A stretch of 30,781 bases of DNA from an uncultured Methanobrevibacter sp. (GCA_905235495.1 CAJOMK010000002.1:1-30781); one strand, 5' to 3'; positions 16,930 to 24,331 are shown, counted from the first letter of the stretch. The notes: a model not told the origin generated them from the letters alone. Numbers and translations: made by a program.

Positions 16930-17636
16930 TTATTGAAAATCATCATTATCATCAATCAAACCAAAGCCCATGGCTTTTGATGAACTATGATCGATAAGGT
17001 GTGCAATGAATTCCTCTAATGAAACTTCCTCATCTTCACTTAAGATATCCACTTCATCAGGAAATGTTTCCAGATTCAATGTAAAGCTTAGTTCATCTTG
17101 ATTTTGGATAAGGATTTTTATAAAATCTTCTACAGAAATCTCACAGGAATCTCTAGGTTTCATGTCAAAGATGTCTAAAACTGAATTTGCATTGCAGACT
17201 TCAAATTCAATTTCATGAGGAATCTCAGCAATTTCCCCTTCCAATACGGGGATTCCAATATTCATATATGATTCATCATCAATCACATCAAAGGATTGAT
17301 TTTCGATAAACGGATTTTCAAATCTGAGATTTACCTCATCATCACTGGATAAATCCAAATGAACCTCTTCATCTTCAAAAGCATCTATCTGTTCATAGAA
17401 ATGTTGGAACAAAACCATTTCAACTTCATCAACAATGTTTGAAATATTTTTGACATCTCTCCAGTTTTGGGAGTTGATGAAAAATGCACAGAAGTCATCT
17501 ATAGCTGAAATGACAGATTATATCTGTTTAAATCTTTTTTAGATAATCTATTGCATTCAATTAAAGTATTTATTCTAGTTGTCTCACTTACTAATCTCTT
17601 AATCCAAATCAATTGCACTAAACCAAAATCATTCAT
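16930..17636 (-). pseudogene. Acidic protein of unknown function, frameshifted
   Basis: I do not recognise this family. The ATG at 17636 has GAGG upstream and opens a 45-codon frame (MNDFGLVQLIWIKRLVSE...) that stops at a TAG at 17501-17499. A second frame, open from 17517 without a start codon, continues as AIDDFCAFFINSQNWRDVK and runs to 16930. One missing base between 17499 and 17517 joins them into 235 aa. The N-terminal half is mixed alpha-helical with aromatic residues. From about residue 85 on, the protein is very acidic, with several EDEEV/DDE clusters and a repeated theme of ISVEDFIKILIQ and VSLEEFIAHLID. It has no signal peptide or membrane helix. Such composition suggests a protein-binding role, but that is a guess. 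Confidence 0.55.
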
Positions 17637-17655
17637 AAAAAATACCTCAAAATAA

Positions 17656-17724
17656 AAAAAGTTCAACAGCAAAATACGACAATAATGAACATTCCCCCCC
17701 CATTATCAAGAAGCCCCCTTGAAC
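17656..17724. repeat. Poly-C tract inside a GTTCAA/TTGAAC inverted repeat
   Basis: An eight-C run (17694-17701) and a five-C run (17714-17718) stand out in A/T-rich DNA. They are bracketed by AGTTCAA and TTGAACT about 60 bp apart. The region is 20-90 bp upstream of the frameshifted acidic-protein gene, so it would lie in its leader or promoter. The G8 run on the transcript side could vary in length. Confidence 0.35.
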
Positions 17725-17800
17725 TATTGATAAAACCCTGCCAAGTTCATTAAAACACCGATAAATTACACATCTGATGAAATCCGAAACAACACAAAGG

Positions 17801-18016
17801 ATGAAAAACATGACTAGATATTATATGAACAAACGAAATATAGGAGTGATTTACTATGATGATTTCCTGTGTGATAATTTATTGGTGTAGACCAACAACA
17901 TAATCATGGATTTATACCCCTTAATTAAATCCATTTTCAAAGGTGGTTTGAAAATTTTAGATTATGTAGTTGATGGTAACAAGTATATAAACTTGGTTAC
18001 ATATAAAGATTTCTGA
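17801..18016 (+). pseudogene. Short plus-strand frame split by an in-frame TAG
   Basis: From the ATG at 17801 (or 17810, after AAGGATG) a frame reads MKNMTRYYMNKRNIGVIYYD and onward to a TAG at 17888-17890. It then continues in the same frame as TNNIIMDLYPLIKSIFKG and onward to TGA at 18014-18016, 71 codons in all. The Tyr/Ile/Lys-rich composition looks like Methanobrevibacter coding DNA, but I recognise no family. It may be a gene remnant or chance. From 18017 to 18173 there is only A/T-rich sequence. Confidence 0.25.
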
Positions 18017-18173
18017 TTTTTATAAAATAGCTGAAATTCCATTCGAATAGTGAAAATTAAAAAAAAATAAAAAATCGAAATGTCATAATTACCTAAAAAA
18101 GTAAAAAAATATAAAAAAAGTAAAAAATCTAAAAAAAATTATTCACTCAAACCAAATAAAAAGAGTTTTAATC

Positions 18174-18221
18174 AAAAAAAGTTTTGATCAAACTTTTGCG
18201 AGCGAAGCGAGTAAAAGTTTG
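18174..18221 (-). terminator. Stop-proximal hairpin element, copy 1 (after the mtnP-like gene)
   Basis: In gene sense the element starts 2 nt after the TAA: arm CAAACTTTT, a GC-rich middle containing GC-TTC-GC, arm AAAAGTTTG, then ATC and AAAACTTTTTTT. The outer stem is 9 bp (18189-18197 with 18213-18221). The U-run marks it as a terminator. It is nearly identical to copies at 22021-22060 and 29110-29155, but its inner stem has lost one base pair on both sides at once. Confidence 0.7.
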
Positions 18222-18223
18222 AA

Positions 18224-18997
18224 TTACATATGTGCATCATCTAAAATATGATAGCAATCACAATCCTCTTCCAAAGACAATGATTTAATTGTATTGAACA
18301 ATAAACTAATCAATTCATCTTTCTTTTGAGCCATTTTCTCAAGGACTTCCTCTGTATTTAACTTAGTTGGAGAAATGCCTGTGGAATAATTGGAAACAAT
18401 AGCTATAGGAGCGTAACACATCTCTTTTTCCCTTGCAAGAACCGCTTCAGGCAAGGTGGTCATACCAACGATTGATCCTCCAAGAATGGAAAACATCTTA
18501 ATTTCAGCAGGGGTTTCAAATCTTGGCCCTTCAGTACAGACAATGGTGCCCCCATCCACTACATTTCCATTGATACAATCAGAATTATCTAAAATAACTC
18601 CTCTTAATCTATTGCAGAAAGGTTCGGTCATGTCAATATGAATAACTTCATTGTCATAGAAAGTCACATCCCGGTTTACAGTGAAATCCAAGAAGTCATC
18701 TGGAATGACAATGGATCCAGGACCAATATCCAAGTCAAGTGAACCTACCGCATTTGTAGCCATTATCTGATTGGCCCCAATTTCTTTCAATGCAGCAATA
18801 TTTGCTTTAAAATTGATTTTATGTGGAGGGCAAGTGTGACCTGCAGAATGTCTTGGCAAAAAAGCAACTGTCTTATCTTCAATGCTTAAAAGAGAAACTT
18901 CAACAGACCCATATTCAGTTTCAACAAGCTTTTTTTCAATTGAATCTGCAAATTCGCTTATCTCTTCTACTCCACTACCACCAATAATTCCAATCAT
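18224..18997 (-). CDS. mtnP: S-methyl-5'-thioadenosine/thioinosine phosphorylase family
   Basis: Purine nucleoside phosphorylase of the MTAP family (257 aa), which cleaves methylthioadenosine, or in methanogens after deamination methylthioinosine, to release the base and salvage the sugar phosphate. Family marks are the phosphate loop GIIGGSG at 3-9, RHSAGHTCPPHKINFKAN, ATNAVGSL, the base-binding EGPRFETPAEI and VGMTTLPEAVLARE. The C-terminus has CDCYHILDD, with two extra cysteines of unknown use. Whether adenosine-type or inosine-type substrate is used cannot be settled from motifs alone. The ATG follows GAGGT. It is 65 bp behind rtcB, with a hairpin between them. Confidence 0.9.
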   Translation of the reverse strand: MIGIIGGSGVEEISEFADSIEKKLVETEYGSVEVSLLSIEDKTVAFLPRHSAGHTCPPHKINFKANIAALKEIGANQIMATNAVGSLDLDIGPGSIVIPDDFLDFTVNRDVTFYDNEVIHIDMTEPFCNRLRGVILDNSDCINGNVVDGGTIVCTEGPRFETPAEIKMFSILGGSIVGMTTLPEAVLAREKEMCYAPIAIVSNYSTGISPTKLNTEEVLEKMAQKKDELISLLFNTIKSLSLEEDCDCYHILDDAHM

Positions 18998-19041
18998 AGT
19001 ATTAACCTCAAATAAAAATAAAAAGATAAATAAATTTAATA

Positions 19042-19072
19042 AATAAGAAAAAAGGATAAATATTATCCTTTT
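19042..19072 (-). terminator. Hairpin overlapping the rtcB stop codon
   Basis: AAAAGGATAA (19050-19059) and TTATCCTTTT (19063-19072) pair perfectly over 10 bp with a 3-nt loop. The inner part of the stem is the TAA of rtcB. T-runs follow on minus. It probably ends or trims the rtcB transcript ahead of the mtnP-like gene. Confidence 0.55.
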
Positions 19073-20511
19073 GTAACTGCTAAAGGAACAACTTTAGCTA
19101 CTAATTTAGCAATTCCTGCATCGTGAGATGTTTTGACAACTGAATCGACATTCTTGTATGCACCAGGTGCCTCTTCAGCTAAAACTGGAGCGGAATTTGC
19201 TTTTACATGAATTCCTTTTGCATTCAATTCTTTTTCAATTCCTTCTGCAGTGAATTGTTTTTTAGCTGCAGTTCTTGACAAGACTCTTCCTGCACCATGA
19301 GCAGTTGAACCGAAGGTCTCTTCCATAGCAACATCGGTACCATGCAAGATATAGGATGCAGTACCCATAGTTCCAGGAATCAATACAGGCTGACCTACAG
19401 AACGGTATTCCTTAGGAATTTCACGTCTTCCAGGGCCAAATGCTCGAGTAGCTCCTTTTCTGTGAACAAGACCTTCCATATGGAAACCTTTTACCTTATG
19501 AACTTCCTTTTTAGCGATGTTATGTGCAACATCATAGATTATACCCATATCCATATCATCAGCACTGCGGGAGAATACCTCTTCAAAGGATTCCCTTACC
19601 CAATGAGACATCATTTGACGATTTGCCCATGCATAATTAGCACCAGCAGCCATAGCCTTCAAGTATCCTTGTGCTTCTTTGGAATCAATAGGTGCACAAG
19701 CCAATTGCCTGTCAGGGATATTGATTTTATAATTTCTATAAGCCTTATCCATTTTTCTTAAGTAATCAGAACAGATTTGGTGTCCACATCCTCTTGAACC
19801 ACTGTGAATCATAATTGCTATTGAACCTGCTTCAAGACCAAATGCCTTTGCTACAGTCTCATCATAGATTTCTTCAATTTTTTGAACTTCGAGGAAGTGG
19901 TTTCCAGAACCTAATGAACCTAATTGAGGAATTCCTCTTTTTTTAGCCTTATCACTTACAATTGCAGATTCAGCTTCCTTCATTCTACCGTTTTCTTCGA
20001 GGAATTTAAGGTCATCTTCCCAACCGAATCCACGTTCAACAGCCCACCAGGCACCATAGTCCAATACTTCATTGATTTCATTATCCTTAAGTCTTATTTG
20101 ACCTTTACTTCCTACACCTGATGGAATATTCTTAAATAAAACTTCAGTAAGTTCCTTAAGTTTTGGTTTGATTTCGTCTTCAGTCAAGTTGGTTCTGAGC
20201 ATTCTAACTCCACAGTTAATATCAAAACCTACTCCTCCAGGACTTACAACTCCATTATTATAATTAAAAGCTCCTACACCACCAATGCTGAAACCATATC
20301 CGAAGTGAATATCTGGCATAGCGATGGATGCACCTTGAATACCTGGCATACATGCAACATTAGCTACCTGTTCAAGAGCCCCTTCTTCAATATTTTGAAC
20401 AGATTCATCATCAAGATACATTCTTCCAGGAACTCTCATTTCCTTTTTATAACTGCTTGGGAGTTCCCATACATTATCTCTTACCTTTTCAAGACTTTCT
20501 TTAATTGACAT
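19063..20511 (-). CDS. rtcB: RNA-splicing ligase RtcB
   Basis: GTP- and Mn-dependent ligase that joins 2',3'-cyclic phosphate and 5'-OH ends, sealing tRNA exons after intron removal. The metal residues sit in GVGFDINCGVRML (Asp97, Cys100), GSGNHFLE, IHSGSRGCGH and YDVAHNIAKKE. The guanylylated histidine is in STAHGAGRVLSR. The length of 482 aa matches intein-free archaeal RtcB. I chose the ATG at 20511 (MSIKES), preceded by TGTGATATTT; an upstream in-frame GTG at 20520 is part of that ribosome site. Its activator archease is encoded divergently about 1 kb away. Confidence 0.96.
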   Translation of the reverse strand: MSIKESLEKVRDNVWELPSSYKKEMRVPGRMYLDDESVQNIEEGALEQVANVACMPGIQGASIAMPDIHFGYGFSIGGVGAFNYNNGVVSPGGVGFDINCGVRMLRTNLTEDEIKPKLKELTEVLFKNIPSGVGSKGQIRLKDNEINEVLDYGAWWAVERGFGWEDDLKFLEENGRMKEAESAIVSDKAKKRGIPQLGSLGSGNHFLEVQKIEEIYDETVAKAFGLEAGSIAIMIHSGSRGCGHQICSDYLRKMDKAYRNYKINIPDRQLACAPIDSKEAQGYLKAMAAGANYAWANRQMMSHWVRESFEEVFSRSADDMDMGIIYDVAHNIAKKEVHKVKGFHMEGLVHRKGATRAFGPGRREIPKEYRSVGQPVLIPGTMGTASYILHGTDVAMEETFGSTAHGAGRVLSRTAAKKQFTAEGIEKELNAKGIHVKANSAPVLAEEAPGAYKNVDSVVKTSHDAGIAKLVAKVVPLAVTKG

Positions 20512-20600
20512 AAATATCACAGATAGTAAAATTAAAATAAATTTTTATAAAATTGATTAAATCATAAATTTAATTATAAATTTAATATAGTATTATAATC

Positions 20601-20630
20601 TATGTTTTATAAAACATTTAAAATTAATTG
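20601..20630 (-). promoter_or_regulatory. rtcB upstream palindrome and TATA-like box
   Basis: ATGTTTTATAAAACAT (20602-20617) is a perfect 16-bp palindrome about 90 bp before rtcB. Its centre doubles as a TATA-like element. The motif and the next 13 bp recur upstream of queC (10239-10267), where the palindrome is imperfect. It is a candidate operator/promoter. Confidence 0.4.
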
Positions 20631-20836
20631 TTGAAATTTAAGACAATGCAAAGAAATTAAAAAAAGTAAAAATTGATGTATGATGTAAAGGATCAAATAT
20701 GGTGATTGAACTTTTAGTGTTTAAAAAATGATAAATTGAGAATTAAAAAATCTGAATTTGAAAACACATTGATTAAAGGATGCGAACACTATGTAAATTA
20801 CAAAAATCTAAACATTTATGAGATGTTTTTTTAAAA

Positions 20837-20926
20837 AAAAATTGCACGATAATATTCATAAACTTAACATGTGTTCAAGGTGTCGAGACGGAGAAGGGGA
20901 AAAATTGCACGATAATATTCATAAAC
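20837..20926. repeat. Two exact 27-bp direct repeats with a 36-bp spacer
   Basis: The 27-bp unit (it begins AAAAATTGCACGATAATATT and ends CATAAAC) occurs at 20837-20863 and 20900-20926 without mismatch. The 36-bp spacer is much richer in G and C than its surroundings (GGTGTCGAGACGGAGAAGGG). The dimensions match one spacer of a CRISPR array, but there are only two repeats, no leader is recognised and no cas gene is in the window. It may be a relict mini-array or a simple duplication. The flanks (20630-20836, 20927-20989) hold no gene. Confidence 0.6.
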
Positions 20927-20989
20927 CTTTAGCAATTTTATCTTATATGGTTACATCCTTTAATAAACAATGGGTTTGGTTTTGTTTAA

Positions 20990-21178
20990 TTATACCCAGC
21001 TCATCATTTCTGGGCCTGGAGCTGCGCTAACAGCTAAAATAGATAAAAGTAATACTGTAAGAACTACAAATATTACCATGCAATCTTTAAAATCAATTCT
21101 AAGGTTATGGAAAGTCATAGAATCTGTAATACTAGTTTTTCTTCTTAAGTCACAAGTAGGATTATTATGTTTTATCAT
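20990..21178 (-). CDS. Small single-span membrane protein (62 aa)
   Basis: The gene is supported by a textbook GAGGTGA 6 nt before the ATG at 21178 and by a TATA box upstream (TTTATATAT, about 21260-21252). Residues 1-32 are polar and basic (MIKHNNPTCDLRRK...). Residues 33-53 form one hydrophobic helix (CMVIFVVLTVLLLSILAVSAA), and the last nine residues (PGPEMMSWV) are exposed. The positive N-terminal part predicts a cytosolic N-terminus. AVSAA-PG resembles a signal-peptidase site, so the product could instead be a cleaved leader with a very short tail. I recognise no family. It lies between rtcB and archease. Confidence 0.6.
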   Translation of the reverse strand: MIKHNNPTCDLRRKTSITDSMTFHNLRIDFKDCMVIFVVLTVLLLSILAVSAAPGPEMMSWV

Positions 21179-21225
21179 TTTTTCACCTCATTTTTAATTT
21201 AAATTTTCTCATGTTTTTCTCTCTG

Positions 21226-21264
21226 TACTAATAGTAAGTTGAAAAGCATATATAAAAAAAGAGA
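21226..21264 (-). promoter_or_regulatory. Promoter of the small membrane-protein gene
   Basis: The minus strand carries a T-run leading into TTTATATATGC (about 21262-21251). The short palindrome TACTA-A-TAGTA (21226-21236) lies at the expected start, about 25 nt downstream. The leader would be near 55 nt. Confidence 0.4.
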
Positions 21265-21355
21265 AAGAGAGCATTTGAAAAGTAATGGGGGGTTCGATTT
21301 CAAGTGTATAATATTGGGCTCAATAATCAATTTCAAAAACTGGTTTTTCAAGGAA

Positions 21356-21477
21356 TTTATATAATATTAAAATTAAATAATAAAATGTTAAAGTTAAATA
21401 AGAAAGTACGAAAGAGAAATAACAAAGCATTAAAGTTAAATAAAAGTGTTAAAGTTAAAAATTCTTAAAGTTAATAA
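21356..21477 (+). promoter_or_regulatory. Archease promoter and repeat-bearing leader
   Basis: TATA box TTTATATAAT (21356-21365) predicts a start near 21388. The leader then holds four copies of TTAAAGTTAA (beginning at 21388, 21430, 21449 and 21465) before GGTG and the ATG at 21491. The copies are exact for 10 bp and irregularly spaced. Function unknown; perhaps a protein-binding leader, or low-complexity expansion. Confidence 0.4.
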
Positions 21478-21490
21478 TTGGTGCATATCT

Positions 21491-21958
21491 ATGGAGAATA
21501 ATGAATCAAAATCAAATGGGTATGACTATTTTGGTGTTACTGCAGACATTGGATTTTATGCCTATGGCAATTCATTGGAAGAAGCATATGAAAATGCAGG
21601 ATTAGCTATGTTCAATGTTATAACAGATATAAAAAAGATAAAAAAAGAGAAAACACGAGAATTTGAAGTAGTATCTGAGGATTTGGTTTCCCTTTTATAT
21701 GATTACTTAGAAGAGCTACTGTTCATGTTGGATACAGAGTTCCTCCTCTTTTCTGATTTTAAAGTAAATATTGAAAAAATAGTTGGTGATGAATCATCCA
21801 ATTTGGAAAATTATAAATTAACCTGCTCTGCTTATGGTGAAGAGATAAATTGGAATGTTCATACTCCAAAAGCCGAAGTCAAGGCCATCACTTTCCATAA
21901 GATGGCTGTAAAAGAAGACAATGGCACTTTTAAACTTAGAGCTATTTTAGATTTATAA
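21491..21958 (+). CDS. Archease, activator of RtcB
   Basis: 155-aa archease of the MTH1598 type, which speeds RtcB guanylylation and lets it turn over many times. Signature segments are YDYFGVTADIGFYAYGNSLE near the N-terminus (Asp19 as the likely metal-binding Asp; Val replaces the common His before TADIG), ENAGLAMFNVITD, SLLYDYLEELLFMLD and the C-terminal AEVKAITFHKMAV. I start at the ATG at 21491 (MENNES) because GGTG lies upstream and the 15 preceding codons fall in the repeat-rich leader. It is divergent from rtcB and the 62-aa gene, and convergent with orc1. Confidence 0.93.
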   Translation: MENNESKSNGYDYFGVTADIGFYAYGNSLEEAYENAGLAMFNVITDIKKIKKEKTREFEVVSEDLVSLLYDYLEELLFMLDTEFLLFSDFKVNIEKIVGDESSNLENYKLTCSAYGEEINWNVHTPKAEVKAITFHKMAVKEDNGTFKLRAILDL

Positions 21959-22009
21959 TATCTTATATAGTATTCAATAATAACAAGAATAATAAGAATA
22001 ATAAAAAAA

Positions 22010-22060
22010 GAAAAAAAAGTTTTGATTAAACTTTTGCGAGCCGAAGGCAGTAAAAGTTTG
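22010..22060 (-). terminator. Stop-proximal hairpin element, copy 2 (after orc1)
   Basis: In gene sense, one base after the orc1 TAA: CAAACTTTT, then ACTGCC-TTC-GGC-TCGC, then AAAAGTTTA, ATC and AAAACTTTTTTTT. The outer stem is 8 bp (22028-22035 with 22052-22059) and the inner stem is GCC/GGC. A U-run follows. The basal C-G pair seen in the other copies is lost. It also lies at the 3' side of the convergent archease gene. Confidence 0.7.
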
Positions 22061-22061
22061 G

Positions 22062-23180
22062 TTATAAATTACAACATTTAATGTCTTCAGGAGCAAATCT
22101 TAAGATAATTTCTCTTGAATTACCTCTAACTCCTTTTCCAGTAAACTTAGTGTCTACCAATCTCAAGAATTCCAATTTTTCGAGAGTTCTGTTGAAAGTT
22201 GCATAACTTACATTAGCCTCTTCCTTAAACTGTTTAGACAATTCACCAGCTGTCAAGACTTCCTTACTTTCAACAACCGCTTTAAGCAATGTTCTTTCAA
22301 TATCATTCAAGGAATTGATAGTTTCCATCAAATTAATGGATCCTTGTTTGGATACCGCTTCTTCAACATGCTCTAAAGTAATGGTTCTGCTTGCACTGGC
22401 TTCTGCAATATTGCCGCATACCCTAAGAAGGTCAATTCCAACCCTTAAGTCTCCAACTTCAATGGTATGATTGGCAATCTCTTCAATAACCTCATCTGAG
22501 ATTACACCAGGGTAAAATCCTGCTTTGGCTCTGTCAGAGAGAATGCCGAATATTTCAGAATATGTGTATGGTTGGAATGTAATGTCTTGAGGAATGAATA
22601 CAGTGTTTACATTCTTATCAAGTGCATACCTGAATTCCAAATCTGAAAGGATTGCAAAAATACCTGTTCTTACCCCTTCAAATTCTTCATAAGCTCTTAA
22701 GATATCATAAAATATTTTATTGGCATGCTGAGTTTGGAACAGATAATTTACATCATCAAAAGCAACAACCAATGCCTTATTTTCACTTGCAAGATATTTC
22801 ATGACTTTTTCATATACTCTTGAAAAAGGAACTCCAGTCTCTGGAGGTTGATGACCAAATAATTTTTTATGAATTTGAGAAAAGATTCCAAAACGTGTAG
22901 TGTGCAATTGACAATTAATATAACAGCAAACGACTTTATCTGAAGTTCTTTCCACCAATTCAAAAACCTTTTTAAGTGCTGTTGTTTTCCCTGTAGCACA
23001 TGACCCCATAATAACTGAATTGGTAGGACGTCCCCCTTGAATGGCTGGCCTGATGCACATAGCCATTCCTTCCATTTGAGTATCCCTGAAATTAAAGTTT
23101 TCAGGTATATAATCAGGATTAAATGCATTTATGTTTTGGAATAATGTTTCATCTCCCATTAAAATATCTTCTATTGCCAT
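22062..23180 (-). CDS. Orc1/Cdc6 replication initiator
   Basis: Origin-binding AAA+ protein of 372 aa. RDTQMEGMAMCIRPAIQGGRP leads into Walker A GSCATGKTT (59-67). Walker B reads VVAFDDVNYL, with Asp-Asp where many AAA+ proteins have Asp-Glu; I believe this euryarchaeal subfamily shows it commonly. Sensor II lies in EVGDLRVGIDLLR. The C-terminal 80 residues form a winged helix (LSKQFKEEANVSYATFNRTLEKLEFLRL). I start at the ATG at 23180 (MAIEDIL). A TATA box at 23211-23201 sits 25 nt upstream and no ribosome site is present, which implies a leaderless mRNA. The 19 extra codons upstream contain that promoter. Confidence 0.93.
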   Translation of the reverse strand: MAIEDILMGDETLFQNINAFNPDYIPENFNFRDTQMEGMAMCIRPAIQGGRPTNSVIMGSCATGKTTALKKVFELVERTSDKVVCCYINCQLHTTRFGIFSQIHKKLFGHQPPETGVPFSRVYEKVMKYLASENKALVVAFDDVNYLFQTQHANKIFYDILRAYEEFEGVRTGIFAILSDLEFRYALDKNVNTVFIPQDITFQPYTYSEIFGILSDRAKAGFYPGVISDEVIEEIANHTIEVGDLRVGIDLLRVCGNIAEASASRTITLEHVEEAVSKQGSINLMETINSLNDIERTLLKAVVESKEVLTAGELSKQFKEEANVSYATFNRTLEKLEFLRLVDTKFTGKGVRGNSREIILRFAPEDIKCCNL

Positions 23181-23199
23181 ATAGTTTATTATATGTTTA

Positions 23200-23212
23200 C
23201 TTATATAAAAAA
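23200..23212 (-). promoter_or_regulatory. orc1 promoter, leaderless transcript expected
   Basis: TTTTTTATATAAG on minus is centred about 25 nt before the ATG at 23180, so transcription should begin at or within a few bases of the start codon. No Shine-Dalgarno motif lies between. Confidence 0.5.
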
Positions 23213-23335
23213 CTTCTTTAATTTTAAATAATGGCATACAAATTTTAATAAAAAAAGTGACATAATCATAAAGATAAAAAGGGAGAGATGATTAAATAAA
23301 TAAAATTTTATATAATATAAAAACATAATAAGAAT

Positions 23336-23437
23336 AAAGAGTTATCTTTAAGAACTCCTTTATTATATGTTGGTTAAATTTAAAGTTAAGAATTCCTAAT
23401 TGAATTCTTACTCTTTAAGTTTTAAAAAACTTTTTTT
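23336..23437. repeat. Cluster of inverted repeats upstream of orc1
   Basis: TAAGAATTC (23387-23395) and GAATTCTTA (23402-23410) form a perfect 9-bp stem with a 6-nt loop. Around it are AAAGAGTT, AAGAACTC and ACTCTTTAAG pieces that can pair with each other, and AAGTTTTAAAAAACTT follows. The 336-bp gap between mptE and orc1 holds no gene. It may carry the mptE 3' end or an origin-like element, but I found no recognisable ORB sequence. Confidence 0.4.
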
Positions 23438-23516
23438 ATGATTAATTAATTTACAATCTTTTTTTAAAAAAATATTAACACCTATTTTTAATGAAAAATA
23501 AAATTGATAAAAAGGA

Positions 23517-24254
23517 TTATTTGACAATATCCATTAAATTAATCACTTCTACATCAGTATTTTCCTTAATCCAAGCAAGCAATCTTTCTGCAAAGATTAG
23601 CTTTTTGGTTTTGATTTCATCTGCAGGACCTGTTTCATTTTCAATATTAGGTCTTGAATATTTGGTGACTGTTGTTCCAAAATCCATTCCTGCAAGAATC
23701 ATTTCCTCACATCCTAAGGCTATGGCGAAAAACATTGCCCTATCCCCATCTGTAAAACCTCCGAAGTTGTATAAATTACCTACAGGTACAGATTGGGTGG
23801 TTCCAAGAATCTTATCAAAACTGGTTGTCCAAGTCTCAATAAGCTCCGTATTGTCTCCATGAGCATGGATGACAAAATATGATCCTAATGAATTTGCAGT
23901 AAGCAAGTCGGACATCTTTCCATCCAAGTCAGTTGCAACAATATCTGGAACAAGGCCCTCTTCAAGCATTGCAGTGGTGGCACCATCAGCAGAAACAAGA
24001 AGATAATCATTCAAATCATAATTTTCCTTTACATACTTGATATGTTTCTTTACAGAAGGGCCCGCACCGAAAACAATGAACTTTGAAGTGTCTTTTTTCT
24101 CCATTATTTCATCATAGAATTCATCAATGGTAAGACATCCTTTCTCATCAAGGATCTTATCCAATAAATCTGCATTTTTCTCATCACCGTCTCTTGAAAA
24201 TCCAAAAGTTTCAAGGATTTCCGTATACCCTCCTTCCCATTCATTAATGTCCAT
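23517..24254 (-). CDS. mptE: 6-hydroxymethyl-7,8-dihydropterin pyrophosphokinase MptE
   Basis: Archaeal enzyme of the DUF115 family (245 aa), which adds pyrophosphate to 6-hydroxymethyl-dihydropterin in tetrahydromethanopterin synthesis. It is unrelated in fold to bacterial FolK. Characteristic stretches are FIVFGAGPSVKKHI, VSADGATTAMLEEG, PDIVATDLDG, FVIHAHGDN and the late FTDGDRAMFFA. The ATG follows AGGTGT. It lies 77 bp behind surE on the same strand, so the two may share a transcript. Confidence 0.9.
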   Translation of the reverse strand: MDINEWEGGYTEILETFGFSRDGDEKNADLLDKILDEKGCLTIDEFYDEIMEKKDTSKFIVFGAGPSVKKHIKYVKENYDLNDYLLVSADGATTAMLEEGLVPDIVATDLDGKMSDLLTANSLGSYFVIHAHGDNTELIETWTTSFDKILGTTQSVPVGNLYNFGGFTDGDRAMFFAIALGCEEMILAGMDFGTTVTKYSRPNIENETGPADEIKTKKLIFAERLLAWIKENTDVEVINLMDIVK

Positions 24255-24331
24255 TTTTACACCTTTAATTTAATTGAATAAATAAAAAAAATTAAAATTA
24301 AGTTCACAGCAACAAAAGCCAATATTAAAAT

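Noticed and set aside
20818..21197. Two plus-strand frames of 70 and 75 codons upstream of archease
   Set aside because: The first merely translates the 27-bp duplication and the second is antisense to the well-supported 62-aa membrane-protein gene. Neither has a ribosome site.
21285..21302. GGGGGTTCGATTTC resembling a tRNA T-arm
   Set aside because: The flanking bases cannot form the T-stem and there is no anticodon arm or acceptor stem on either side.
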